A DNA stretch of 64,000 nucleotides from CBDCMJ01 sp965224325 (lineage in GTDB: Bacteria > Chloroflexota > Dehalococcoidia > Lucifugimonadales > UBA3495): contig CBDCYT010000015.1 in assembly GCA_965224325.1 (NCBI GenBank), positions 1 through 64,000 of the forward strand. Reading direction: 5' to 3'. The notes beneath the pieces were generated by a model. That model saw only the letters and a list, made by a program, of their open reading frames with translations, was not told where the DNA came from and made no database searches. Below are positions 42,410 to 51,199 of the stretch, piece by piece. The stretch's first letter is position 1. Each line of letters opens with the position of its first letter. The translations under genes and the position numbers were made by a program.

Positions 42410-43615
42410 GGATACTCTGAACAAGGCCGTCATAGTCTGGATTGTCATAGCCGAGGCAACGATGGGGGTGAGAACCGCCTCACGAGGCTTGTTGGGCCGG
42501 GCTTGGTCCCGCTGATCGCACCCTGCGGTGGCCGATGCGGGCTTGATACTGCCGGAAAGGCCGGTCCGGAGCTGTTGGCTCGCGCACTACGCCGCCAGAT
42601 GGCGCTGGGCCGTCAGCAGGTTGCCCAGTCCCAGTAGCATCGCCAGCCGCTCCGTGTTCTTGACCAGTCCGCGGTAGCGAACCCTGGCGTATCCGAACTG
42701 CCGCTTCACCCTCAGGAAAGGGTGCTCCACCATTGCCCTCACCTGCGCTTTGAGCCTCTCCAGCACGGCCTCCTCACTCCCAGGCTCCAAGCCCCTGCGT
42801 TTCCCGGGTCGCATCGCCACCTGCCAGTCCACCTCCCGCTCCCGGTTCTCCTCCCGCTTCCCAACCCCCTGATACCCGGCATCGCCCCACACCACCGTCT
42901 CCCCGCCGTGCAGCAGATTGTGCGCCTCCGTAACGTCGTGCGCGTTGGCCGCCGTCGTGCTCATGCTGTGCACCAGCCCCGTTTCCGAGTCCACCCCGAT
43001 GTGCACCTTCATCCCAAAATGCCACTGGTTCCCCTTCTTGGTCTGGTGCATCTCAGGGTCCCGCTCCCCAGACCGGTTCTTGGTCGACGACGGCGCCTCT
43101 ATGATGCTGGCGTCCACGATGGTCCCCTCCCGTAACCGCAGCCCCTGCGACTCCAGGTGGGCGTTGATCTCCTCGAACAGTACTTTGCCCAACTCGTTCC
43201 GCTCCAGGAGATGGCGGAAGTTGAGGATGGTGGTCTCGTCGGGCAGGGCGTCCGACATCCTGAGCCCAGCGAACCGCCGGACCGATTCGGCCTCGTAGAG
43301 CAGATCTTCCATGCCAGGATCGCTGAGGTTGTAGCAGAGTTGCACACAGTGTACCCGCAGCATCACCGCCAGAGGGTAGGGCCGGCGGCCCTTGCCTGCC
43401 TTGGGGTAGAAGGGCTGGATGCGTTCCTCCAGATGCTGCCAGGGAACCAGGAAGTCCATACGTTCCAGAAACAGTTCCCGACGAGTCTTGCGCTTCTTGC
43501 CCTGGAATTCCAGGTCCGCAAAGGTCGGTTGGTCCATCTCTGCTCTCACCCACGTCCGGATTCGGGTCTGCCAGCCTTACTATGCCATATCACCCAGAAC
43601 TTGTTCAGAGTATCC
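42410..43615 (-). mobile_element. IS5-group insertion sequence, copy 2, 1206 bp, CTAA duplication
   Basis: The ends GGATACTCTGAACAAG (from 42410) and its inverse (to 43615) match copy 1. CTAA is duplicated at 42406-42409 and 43616-43619. The orientation is opposite to copy 1. Near-identity of the two copies implies recent transposition. Inverted copies 11.3 kb apart could invert the DNA between them by recombination. Confidence 0.97.
42587..43549 (-). CDS. IS5-family transposase (copy 2)
   Basis: The protein sequence appears identical to copy 1 (320 residues, DDE motifs VDASII, GDAGYQG and VEHPFL). The single base difference (42913, C on the coding strand) is a synonymous Leu codon. The frame is intact and the start is GTG, or ATG four codons later. 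Confidence 0.96.
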   Translation of the reverse strand: MRAEMDQPTFADLEFQGKKRKTRRELFLERMDFLVPWQHLEERIQPFYPKAGKGRRPYPLAVMLRVHCVQLCYNLSDPGMEDLLYEAESVRRFAGLRMSDALPDETTILNFRHLLERNELGKVLFEEINAHLESQGLRLREGTIVDASIIEAPSSTKNRSGERDPEMHQTKKGNQWHFGMKVHIGVDSETGLVHSMSTTAANAHDVTEAHNLLHGGETVVWGDAGYQGVGKREENREREVDWQVAMRPGKRRGLEPGSEEAVLERLKAQVRAMVEHPFLRVKRQFGYARVRYRGLVKNTERLAMLLGLGNLLTAQRHLAA

Positions 43616-43619
43616 CTAA

Positions 43620-44160
43620 CCCTGGACGCTGGAGAACACACCCGCGGGCGGGGAAAAATATACTCCAAAGCTCCGCTGGACGCCACGATTGGGCCGTACC
43701 GGTGACTCCGCGTTCCATTCTTGTTGTTAATCTTCCGCCGGGAGAAGCGGCCTATGCAAAGACCCCGTGGCGCTTTGATTGGCTTGCCGCCGAGGAAGAA
43801 GTCTGTCCAAAGACCCCGTGGCGCGCCTACGCGTCCCTGGCTGTCACCCACCTCGGGTCCAACGCACTCCTGTTAATCAGTCGCCCCGGACTGAAGCTGC
43901 CTTTTCGTACTAACAGCGTTTTTCCCAGTGTATCCATAAATTACCGAAATCTCACGTGGCGCGGACCCTTTTCGGAAATTCAGGACTGCCTCACCACGTT
44001 GAAGCCGTCTTCAAACCATGCTTAGTGCCGTGGGCACGTTGACCATCAGCCCGGTGGGGGTTAATATGATGCGGGCGCAGTCAACGAATGGCCTGCGTTT
44101 CAGGGGTTGTGCCCCTGAGCGCCGCCGACGCTGCCCATGCAACGCTCATTATAGCGATGC
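43620..44160. other. Intergenic region before the molybdenum hydroxylase operon
   Basis: No supported gene is present. The phrase caaagaccccgtggcgc is repeated directly (43757-43773 and about 43808-43824). The remaining sequence shows overlapping frames without motifs. The operon promoter is at the right end. Confidence 0.45.
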
Positions 44161-44180
44161 TATAATTCCGCCTAGGAGGT
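44161..44180 (+). promoter_or_regulatory. Candidate -10 and ribosome binding site of the hydroxylase operon
   Basis: A perfect TATAAT (44161-44166) lies just before AGGAGGT (44174-44180), which in turn precedes the TTG start at 44188. The -35 region (around 44138) is poor, so an activator may be needed. The transcript leader would be only about 15 nt. Confidence 0.4.
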
Positions 44181-44187
44181 GGCCTAA

Positions 44188-45063
44188 TTGGAATGGATTG
44201 ATTACGAAGCGCCCAAGGCCGTTAGTGAAGCTGTGAGCCTCATGGCTTCCAAGGGAGAGCGAGCCAAAGTGATCGCGGGAGGCACCGACATTCTGGTAAA
44301 CCTCAGGGTTGGCCGGCGCGGCGCGGACCTGCTGGTGGACGTCAAAGGAATTCCCGAGCTAAACGAATTGTCTTTTAGCCCGCAAAACGGGCTGGTGTTG
44401 GGAGCGGCCGTCCCCTGCTACCAGATCTACCAGAACCAAGCGGTGGCGTCAGCCTATCCCGGACTCATCGATGCCGCGGAACTGATAGGCGGCATCCAAA
44501 TCCAGGGCCGCGCCACTATCGGCGGCAACTTGTGTAACGCAGCGCCCAGCGGAGATTCGATTCCTCCTGTCATCGTGTTGGGTGGCGTGTGCAACATAGT
44601 GGGACCCAACGGGACCCGGCAGGTTGCAGCGGAAGACTTCTGCACCGGGCCCGGCCGCAGTGTATTGCAGGACGGAGAAATCCTGGTGTCGATTAGCATC
44701 CCCGCTCCTCAGGCCCACTCCGGCGCCAACTACTTGAGGTTCATCCCGCGTAACGAGATGGACATCGCAGTGGCCGGCGTAGGCAGCTCTGTGGTGCTGG
44801 ACGGTTCCGGCCAGAACTTCGTCTCGGCCCGCATCTCCCTTGCGTCCGTGGCGCCCACCCCGGTACTGGCGAGCGAGGCCGGAGACAGTCTGGCAGGCAA
44901 GCCGGTCACCGAAGCGGCCATTCAGGAAGCCTCGGATAAGGCCATGGCCGCCGCCGTGCCCATCAACGACATGCGAGGCACCGTTAGGCAACGGACTCAC
45001 TTAGTGGGAGTCCTGACCCGGCGCACCTTGAACAACGCTATTGAACGAGCTAGAGGTGGATAA
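44188..45063 (+). CDS. Xanthine dehydrogenase-family FAD-binding subunit (CoxM type)
   Basis: This 291-residue medium subunit has the FAD-binding motifs AGGTDILVNLRVGRRG (about 31-46) and TIGGNLCNAAPSGDSIPP (about 110-127), plus the C-terminal CO-dehydrogenase flavoprotein domain. It passes electrons from the iron-sulfur subunit to the acceptor. TTG start with AGGAGGT eight bases upstream. It is the first gene of a medium-small-large operon, the gene order of CoxM-CoxS-CoxL relatives, and ends two bases before the next start. Confidence 0.94.
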   Translation: MEWIDYEAPKAVSEAVSLMASKGERAKVIAGGTDILVNLRVGRRGADLLVDVKGIPELNELSFSPQNGLVLGAAVPCYQIYQNQAVASAYPGLIDAAELIGGIQIQGRATIGGNLCNAAPSGDSIPPVIVLGGVCNIVGPNGTRQVAAEDFCTGPGRSVLQDGEILVSISIPAPQAHSGANYLRFIPRNEMDIAVAGVGSSVVLDGSGQNFVSARISLASVAPTPVLASEAGDSLAGKPVTEAAIQEASDKAMAAAVPINDMRGTVRQRTHLVGVLTRRTLNNAIERARGG

Positions 45064-45065
45064 GA

Positions 45066-45539
45066 ATGCCTGGAGTAACCCACGTACAAACGACCATCAA
45101 TGGTGAACCGGTAAACTTCTTGTGCGAGCCCCGGCAGAGCCTGTTGGAGTGCCTGAGAGACGTTCTGGCCATGACCGGCAGCAAAGAAGGATGCAACGAC
45201 GGCAACTGCGGTGCCTGCACGGTGAAGTTGGACGACAGGATCGTCGATTCGTGCCTGGTCCTTGGCGTAGAAGCCCAGGGCAAAGAAATATCGACCATCG
45301 AGGGCATGGCTAGCCCCGAGGGACTGCATCCTCTGCAGCAAGCCTTTCTGGAGCAAGCAGCCCTGCAATGCGGCATTTGCACTCCCGGTTTCCTGGTGGC
45401 AGCCAAGGCGCTGTTGGACCAAGAACCGGATGCCGATGAAGCCCGCATTCGCCATTGGCTAGCAGGCAACTTGTGCCGGTGCACCGGCTACGACAAGATC
45501 ATTCGGGCGGTGCTGCAAGTATCCCAGAACAAGAGCTGA
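45066..45539 (+). CDS. Xanthine dehydrogenase-family [2Fe-2S] subunit (CoxS type)
   Basis: This 157-residue small subunit has a plant-ferredoxin-like cluster site (GCNDGNCGACTV plus the DSC that follows). The C-terminal helical cluster site carries QCGICTPGF and LAGNLCRCTGYDKI. The eight cysteines for two [2Fe-2S] clusters are all present. It relays electrons from the molybdenum centre to FAD. It is tightly packed between the medium and large subunit genes (2 and 12 bases). Confidence 0.96.
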   Translation: MPGVTHVQTTINGEPVNFLCEPRQSLLECLRDVLAMTGSKEGCNDGNCGACTVKLDDRIVDSCLVLGVEAQGKEISTIEGMASPEGLHPLQQAFLEQAALQCGICTPGFLVAAKALLDQEPDADEARIRHWLAGNLCRCTGYDKIIRAVLQVSQNKS

Positions 45540-45551
45540 GGTGAAAGAAAA

Positions 45552-47828
45552 GTGGCCTCCAACGTAGTACTTTCCGAAGTTGAATATCGAGTCGTCGGTC
45601 AGCGGCCCATTCGCCCCGACGGCGTCGACAAAGTCACGGGAAGAGCCCAGTACGGCGCGGACATAAACCTTGTGGGGTTGCTACAAGGAAAAGTCCTGCG
45701 CAGTCCCCACGCCCATGCCAGAATAGTGTCCATCGACACCTCTCGGGCGGAAGCTCTGCCCGGGGTGAAGGCGGTTGTCACGTCGCAAGACCTGCCCTTA
45801 GCGGGATATTCGAAAGAAGAGCTAGGGGGAGATTATCTGAGGTTCAAGTTTGCCAGTGACCACGTGTTGGCCAGTGACAAAGTGTTGTTCAAGGGCCATC
45901 CCGTAGCGGCAGTGGCAGCCGCCAACCAGCACGTGGCCGAAGAAGCCGCCAAGCTGATCTCGGTGGTCTACGAGGAGCTTCCGGCGGTGGTGGACGTCCA
46001 ACAAGCGATGTTGGAAGATGCTCCTTTGCTGCATGATGGCCTTTATACGTCGTCATTGGGAGAGACTTCCAAGCGACCTAGCAACGTGGCTGCGCACCTC
46101 CGGTATGAAAAGGGGGACACCGAGCAGGGGTTCGCCGAGGCCGACGTGGTGGTTGAACGGGAGTTCACCACGGCTCCGGTGCACCAGGGATATATCGAGC
46201 CCCACAACGGCACTGCTTTCTGGAACGCCGACGGGCAGTTGAATATCTGGACCAGCACCCAGGGCGCGTTCCAGGTTAGAGCCGCTGTCAGCGACGTGCT
46301 TAGGCATCCGGTTTCCAAAATCAGGGTAACACCGATGGAAATTGGGGGCGGCTTCGGGGGCAAGATACCTGCCTACCTGGACGCCATCGCCGCGGTTTTG
46401 TCCCGGAAGACCGGGGCCCCTGTGAAATTGACCATGAGCCGTATCGAGGTGTTTGAAGGCTCCGGACCGGCTCCCGGCAGTTGGTCCAAGATCAAGATAG
46501 GAGCCACCAGAGACGGCAGGTTGACTGCATGTCAGGCCACGATGGCCTTCGAAGCGGGTGCTTATCCTGGTTCTCCGGTGATGCAAGGCATCACCTGTGC
46601 ATTCGGATGCTACGACGTTCCCAACGGCTTGGTGGACGGCTACGACGTAGTGGTCAATATGCCCAAGTCGGCGGCGTATCGGGCTCCCGGTTCGCCTCAG
46701 GCCGCGTTCGCTGTGGAGTCGGTGATAGACGAAATTAGCAGCCAATTGGGCATTGACCCCATAGAGTTCCGGCTGCTTAATGCCGCCAAGCAAGGGACTC
46801 GCCGAATCGAAGGCCCGGCGGCGGCCCGCATCGGGCTGATGGAGTGTTTGGAGGCTGCCCGCGACCACGAGCACTACAAGACGCCGGTGGGGGATGGAAA
46901 CCGCGGGCGAGGCATCGCGTGTGGGTACTGGATGAACCGTTCCTTCCAGTCCAGTCTATCCATGACAGTCAACTACGATGGCACCATAACCCTCATCATG
47001 GGGTCCGTTGACATCGGCGGCTCCCGCGCCTCCATTGCCCAGCAGACCGCGGAGGTTTTGGGAATAGCCTACGAGGATATTAAGCCCACCGTTGTGGACA
47101 CAGATTCTATCGGTTACACGTTCATAACCGGCGGCAGCAGGACATCCTTCGCCACCGGTTGGGCCGCAATCGAAGCCGGCGAGGACGTGAAAGCCCAGAT
47201 GATCGCCAGGGCTGCCAGGATCTGGGACACCGAAGCCGATAACGTGGAGTACGTTGACGGTGTGATTCAACACACGTCAGACCCGGAATTGCATATGACC
47301 TTCAAGGAGTTGGCCAGGCAGTTGGGGTCTACCGGCGGGGCGATCACCGGCGCCTCCAACGTAGAGCCCACCGGAGAGGGCAACGGTTACGCAGTCCATG
47401 TGGTGGATTTGGAAGTCGACCCGGATACCGGTAAAGTGGAGATTCTCCGCTACACCGCAGTTCAAGACGCTGGTAAGGCGGTCCATCCCAGCTATGTCGA
47501 AGGCCAGATGCAGGGTGGGGTGGTCCAGGGGATCGGATGGGCCCTGAATGAGGAGTACTTCTTCAACGGCCAGGGGCATATGATGAACTCCAGCTTCTTG
47601 GATTACCGCATGCCCACCTCGTTGGACCTCCCTATGATCGACACAGTAATCGTTGAGGTGGCCAATCCCGGTCACCCCTACGGTGTTCGAGGCGTTGGCG
47701 AGGTCCCTATCGTTCCTCCCATGGCTGCCATCGCTAACGCCATCAACCAGGCTATTGGAGCCAGGTTGCAAGGTCTTCCTATGACTCCGGGCAAGGTGCT
47801 TGATGCTGTCTGGGACCAGAGTGAGTAA
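45552..47828 (+). CDS. Xanthine dehydrogenase-family molybdopterin-binding large subunit
   Basis: This 758-residue catalytic subunit has the aldehyde oxidase/xanthine dehydrogenase N-terminal domain (RPDGVDKVTGRAQYGADINL). The molybdopterin-binding GGGFGGK follows, then AYRAPGSPQAAFAVES at the active-site loop. Near the C-terminus is GVRGVGE with the catalytic Glu. The loop is AYRAPG rather than the AYxCSFR of true aerobic CO dehydrogenase. The protein is therefore a hydroxylase of some aldehyde, purine or other heteroaromatic substrate, not identified here. GTG start after GTGAAAG. A GC-rich hairpin follows the operon. Confidence 0.94.
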   Translation: MASNVVLSEVEYRVVGQRPIRPDGVDKVTGRAQYGADINLVGLLQGKVLRSPHAHARIVSIDTSRAEALPGVKAVVTSQDLPLAGYSKEELGGDYLRFKFASDHVLASDKVLFKGHPVAAVAAANQHVAEEAAKLISVVYEELPAVVDVQQAMLEDAPLLHDGLYTSSLGETSKRPSNVAAHLRYEKGDTEQGFAEADVVVEREFTTAPVHQGYIEPHNGTAFWNADGQLNIWTSTQGAFQVRAAVSDVLRHPVSKIRVTPMEIGGGFGGKIPAYLDAIAAVLSRKTGAPVKLTMSRIEVFEGSGPAPGSWSKIKIGATRDGRLTACQATMAFEAGAYPGSPVMQGITCAFGCYDVPNGLVDGYDVVVNMPKSAAYRAPGSPQAAFAVESVIDEISSQLGIDPIEFRLLNAAKQGTRRIEGPAAARIGLMECLEAARDHEHYKTPVGDGNRGRGIACGYWMNRSFQSSLSMTVNYDGTITLIMGSVDIGGSRASIAQQTAEVLGIAYEDIKPTVVDTDSIGYTFITGGSRTSFATGWAAIEAGEDVKAQMIARAARIWDTEADNVEYVDGVIQHTSDPELHMTFKELARQLGSTGGAITGASNVEPTGEGNGYAVHVVDLEVDPDTGKVEILRYTAVQDAGKAVHPSYVEGQMQGGVVQGIGWALNEEYFFNGQGHMMNSSFLDYRMPTSLDLPMIDTVIVEVANPGHPYGVRGVGEVPIVPPMAAIANAINQAIGARLQGLPMTPGKVLDAVWDQSE

Positions 47829-47892
47829 CTGCAGCCCTTGCCGCCAATAAAGACAGTTCAGACCTTTCGTGTTTATGTCTGTAGCCTTAATT

Positions 47893-47931
47893 CAATGGGG
47901 CGGGGAACGGTTTATCCACCCCGCCCCATTG
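47893..47931 (+). terminator. Hairpin after the hydroxylase operon
   Basis: A perfect 13-bp stem CAATGGGGCGGGG / CCCCGCCCCATTG has a 13-base loop and lies about 65 bases after the large-subunit stop. There is no U-run, so termination may be weak or Rho-assisted. Confidence 0.55.
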
Positions 47932-48081
47932 ACTAACCACCGGGCTCTTATAGGTGCGAGGGCAGGCTTTCGGCAGCCTGCCATAAAAGCTTCACCGGGA
48001 AGCGCCGAGTTATAACCTTCGCGTGAGTATCGGATACAACTAATAATCCTGCCTGGCGAGTCGAGAAGTGGAGGTGACGCC

Positions 48082-48717
48082 ATGGCCATCAGTACGTTCC
48101 GGCAAGTGGTGACGGATGAGGACCAGTTAAGGGAAATACTTGGACATCCCATGGAGCTGGCGGTCCAGAAGCAGATCTCAGCCTTGGACCATCATTGCCG
48201 CGCTTTCATCTCACGTTCGCCGTTCTTGCTCATTGGCACGGCTAACGGAACGGGCGTATGCGATGTTTCTCCGAAGGGTGACCCTGCCGGATTTGTGCAG
48301 GTCCTCGACGACAATACCTTGGTTATCCCCGATCGCCCTGGCAATCGGCGGGCCGACACCCTGGTAAACATACTGGAGAACCCTCAGGTCGGTTTACTCT
48401 TTTTAATTCCGGGGGTAGAGGACACTCTAAGAGTCAACGGCCGCGCCCACATAGTGCAAGATGAGGAGCTCCTGGAACGCACGGCAGTCAAAGGCAGGAA
48501 GCCCCTCTTGGTCATTGTGGTGGACGTCCAAGAGGCGTTTCTGCACTGCGCCAAGGCTTTCAAGCGGAGCCTCCTATGGGATCCCGACTCCCAGATAGAC
48601 CGCAAGGAGTTGGCGTCGCTGGCCAAGATGGTTATGGACCACACCGGCCAGGACACCTGCACTCTCGATGAGATGGAGGAGCTGGTGGAGGAGTCCTACA
48701 AGACGACTTTATATTAA
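48082..48717 (+). CDS. PPOX-class FMN-dependent flavoprotein
   Basis: This 211-residue protein matches the split-barrel pyridoxamine-phosphate-oxidase-like family that includes the MSMEG_1061-type oxidoreductases. It shows the FMN-binding strands FLLIGTANGTGVCDVSPKGD and NTLVIPDRPGNRRADTLVNI, then LFLIPGVEDTLRVNGRA. Such proteins use FMN or F420; the window also has CofE, so F420 use is possible. GGAGGTGACGCC precedes the ATG. It lies downstream of the hydroxylase operon and just before the MoaD-like gene. Confidence 0.87.
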   Translation: MAISTFRQVVTDEDQLREILGHPMELAVQKQISALDHHCRAFISRSPFLLIGTANGTGVCDVSPKGDPAGFVQVLDDNTLVIPDRPGNRRADTLVNILENPQVGLLFLIPGVEDTLRVNGRAHIVQDEELLERTAVKGRKPLLVIVVDVQEAFLHCAKAFKRSLLWDPDSQIDRKELASLAKMVMDHTGQDTCTLDEMEELVEESYKTTLY

Positions 48718-48762
48718 CCGGCCGCGACGATGCACTTTCAAGCGGAATAAGGAGTTCACGTC

Positions 48763-49035
48763 TTGGCTACGGTGTTTATCCCAACCATGCTCCAAAAAAT
48801 GAGCGGCGGCGTAAAGCAGGTTGATTTCGAGGCCAAAAACGTCCGTCAGGTGATCGACGGGTTGGACCAATTGTATCCCGGTATGAAGGACAGCCTGATG
48901 GAGGAAGGGAAGATCAAGCCCAGCTTGGCGGTGGCCATTGATGGCGAGGTCGCCCGCATGGGCTTGTTGGAGAGGCTCAAGGACGATTGCGAAGTGCATT
49001 TCGTCCCCGCCATTGGCGGAGGGGATAGTCCTTAG
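48763..49035 (+). CDS. MoaD/ThiS-family ubiquitin-like protein
   Basis: The 90 residues have a beta-grasp fold (TVFIPTMLQKMSGGVKQVDF and NVRQVIDGLDQLYPGMKDSL). They end in AIGGGDSP, so a GG motif is present but followed by three residues instead of being terminal, and processing would be needed before thiocarboxylate activation. MoaD carries sulfur for molybdopterin dithiolene formation, which fits the molybdenum hydroxylase operon upstream; other members serve in thiamine or other sulfur transfer. TTG start with AAGGAG upstream. Confidence 0.85.
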   Translation: MATVFIPTMLQKMSGGVKQVDFEAKNVRQVIDGLDQLYPGMKDSLMEEGKIKPSLAVAIDGEVARMGLLERLKDDCEVHFVPAIGGGDSP

Positions 49036-49361
49036 GTCGTCCGTGGCGCCCCACCTGAGCCGCCAGGGCGGTTAGGTCCAGTCCAAGACTCCTTTTCGTC
49101 CAGGTCTGACGCGCGTTCCTTCTGCTCTTCACGACCGTTCTACTGCGCATGCCTCCGTTCACCTCTCCCGTCAAGTGGGGGGTATGAGGTCCGCTCCAAA
49201 GCAGCGAGGTTGCGTTTACTAGGGTGCCCCTGCTCCTTGTGTACCGGAGAGCAGCCCATGAAGAGCCGGTCTCAGAAGTCTCCAATCACGATTTCGGGCG
49301 CAGGCAACCTGACGGGTGACTATTATTGACCGCCTAACCCAGTATTGAATGCGGCTCAATA

Positions 49362-49575
49362 ACCCGTCAATCTCCCGCGTCCGTGATTCCCACGCGTCCG
49401 TCAGTCCCGCGGTTCCGTCAATCCCGCGCGTCCGTCAATCCCGCCTTCCGTCGTTCCCGCCTTCCGTCGTTCCCGCCTTCCGTCATTCCGGCGAAGCTTG
49501 TCCCCGACCCCGATCGGGGAGCGGTAATCCAGACTCAATAACCCGTCATTCCCGCGAAAGCGGGAATCCAGAAAA
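49362..49575. repeat. Dispersed palindromic repeat cluster, copy in reverse orientation
   Basis: A tandem of 16-17-bp units related to cccgccttccgtcgtt precedes cccgaccccgatcggggagcgg and a final palindrome TCATTCCCGCGAAAGCGGGAA. The content matches the 11.7-12.2 kb cluster read on the other strand. Confidence 0.85.
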
Positions 49576-49761
49576 GTAGGATGCCGGAGGACTCAGCTTT
49601 ATGAGACAAGCCCATGAAGTGGAGCCCCACGTCCGCTGCGCCACCGGGTTGGTTAGGCAAGAAACCAAGAGCTAACGTCCTAACTGTTTAGACTTGATGC
49701 GGTCCGAGTGTCCGGCGCCCAAGAATAGAGGGTCAATGTCCGTTGCTGGCGCTCAGGACGC

Positions 49762-49811
49762 CGGTTGTCAAACGGCTTTCGGAGAATTGGATTCACCAAG
49801 TCTGAACAGTT
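49762..49811. repeat. Diverged intergenic repeat, copy 2 (partner 4641-4701)
   Basis: It shares ggttgtcaaacggc and gaattggattcaccaag-tctgaacagtt with 4641-4701, lacking about 11 bases in the middle. Both copies lie in non-coding DNA within 300 bases of a palindromic repeat. Confidence 0.6.
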
Positions 49812-50036
49812 ACCTAACGTCATTACGTTGACTCCCGATGCAGGTGGCCCCTAAAATCATATTGGGGAGCGTCACCGAACTCGCCGCAGAAAGCCCGGAA
49901 CACGTAGCGCCGAAAGCATACCCCGGGAGGCTCCGATGGAAACACCCGCGGTTTTCGCTACTCCTACGGGTGAGTGCATAGTGACGCCCTTGCCAATGAC
50001 CCTGTTTAGAAAAGGCAGCGTGAAGGCGATACTGAT

Positions 50037-50534
50037 TTGACGAAGAGCAACACCAATCGCCGGGTGGAGACCTTGGTGTCGGCGGGGGGAGTAGTCTACC
50101 GGACAATTGACGGACGCTTGGAGGCGGTGCTGTGCGGGCGGACGATGGCTTCCAAACTTGGGGCCTCCAAACCTGGCGGAGACGGCGAAAAAGAGGAGAC
50201 GTTCCGGTGGAGCCTAGCTAAGGGCACTCCAGACCCGGGTGAGACTATCGAGGAGACGGCGCTCCGGGAAGTGCGGGAGGAAACGGGCTTGGAGGTGGAG
50301 ATCGCCGATTCCTTGGGCGCCATCGAATACTGGTTTGCCGGTAGGGAACCGGGTGTCCGTTTCCATAAGACCGTGCACTTTTATCTAATGGTCCCCACCG
50401 GCGGCAATATCGACTTGCACGATCCCGAGTTCGACGTGGTGCGATGGTTCAGCTGGGATAAAGCCCTAAAATCTTTGGCTTACGTCAATGAAGCTAATGT
50501 CTTAAGGCGGGCCTTCGCCTTGATACCCAAGTGA
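50037..50534 (+). CDS. Nudix hydrolase
   Basis: This 165-residue protein has a complete Nudix box (KGTPDPGETIEETALREVRE and then ETGLEV) and an N-terminal strand SAGGVVYRTIDGRLEAVLCG. A glycine-rich insert (SKLGASKPGGDGEKEE) interrupts the usual strand between the start and the box. Similar proteins hydrolyse diadenosine polyphosphates or other nucleotide substrates; specificity is unknown. TTG start, with no strong Shine-Dalgarno seen. It is followed by a GNAT gene 16 bases later, probably in one operon. Confidence 0.88.
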   Translation: MTKSNTNRRVETLVSAGGVVYRTIDGRLEAVLCGRTMASKLGASKPGGDGEKEETFRWSLAKGTPDPGETIEETALREVREETGLEVEIADSLGAIEYWFAGREPGVRFHKTVHFYLMVPTGGNIDLHDPEFDVVRWFSWDKALKSLAYVNEANVLRRAFALIPK

Positions 50535-50550
50535 CGGGGGTGCGGCCGTA

Positions 50551-51144
50551 ATGGTGGAACTACGCGGCGCCAAGCTAATACTGCGCGATAAAAGGTTGGA
50601 AGACGCCGAGCAGGACTACATCTGGCGAAGCGATCCCGAGTTAGCGCGCCTTGATGCGGCTTATCCTTTAACTATGAGCTTTGAACGGTACCTGAAGCTA
50701 TTTCAAGACCAACTCCGCTATCCAACTCCCGGCTCTCACCACTTCGCCGCCGAAACGGTGGACGGCAAATATATCGGAAACTGTATGTACTACGACCTGG
50801 ACACCGTGAATAGGGAAGCGGAACTGGGTATCGTGATTGGTGACCGGGAGTATTGGAGCAACGCCTACGGCTACGACGCCGTTACCACCCTCTTGGATTA
50901 TATGTTTACGGAGCAGAGGCTGAAACGAGTCTATCTGCACACTTTGGACTGGAACCTGCGCGCCCAACGCTGCTTCGAGAAAAGTGGGTTCAATCCGGTA
51001 AAAAAGGTGCGCCGTATGTCCCTGGATTTCCTTCTCATGGAAGTGCTGCGGGGCGATTGGTTCGAGAAAGCCGAAGAACGGTTGGCTGCCCGATGGAACA
51101 CCCCAAAGCAAGGAGCCGCCGCGATCGATCCTGAAGGGCAATAG
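50551..51144 (+). CDS. GNAT-family N-acetyltransferase, RimJ/RimL-like
   Basis: The 197-residue protein has the GNAT fold: N-terminal strand RGAKLILRDKRLEDAEQDY, then AELGIVIGDREYWSNAYGYD covering motif A for acetyl-CoA. LKRVYLHTLDWNLRAQRCFE, followed by KSGF, is motif B. It transfers acetyl groups to an amine, perhaps a protein N-terminus or small molecule. It is coupled to the upstream Nudix gene and convergent with hisA. Confidence 0.87.
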   Translation: MVELRGAKLILRDKRLEDAEQDYIWRSDPELARLDAAYPLTMSFERYLKLFQDQLRYPTPGSHHFAAETVDGKYIGNCMYYDLDTVNREAELGIVIGDREYWSNAYGYDAVTTLLDYMFTEQRLKRVYLHTLDWNLRAQRCFEKSGFNPVKKVRRMSLDFLLMEVLRGDWFEKAEERLAARWNTPKQGAAAIDPEGQ

Positions 51145-51199
51145 TTGAGTTAACCAACGGAGGCGGTCAACTCGATGGCGGATTGCCGCTGCACGGGCG

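Larger units (their letters stand above)
49036..50036. other. One-kilobase non-coding stretch with repeats
   Basis: No gene is supported. It contains the palindromic repeat cluster at 49362-49575 and the diverged repeat at 49762-49811, and is otherwise featureless. Open frames on either strand lack motifs. Confidence 0.6.

Noticed and set aside
29874..43619. The two inverted IS5 copies as ends of one composite transposon carrying the restriction-modification operon
   Set aside because: Each copy has its own matching target duplication (CTAG and CTAA). The outer flanks differ, so they inserted independently.
43582..44025. Plus-strand frame of 147 codons downstream of IS copy 2
   Set aside because: It begins inside the IS end and has no domain. 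The stretch appears non-coding.
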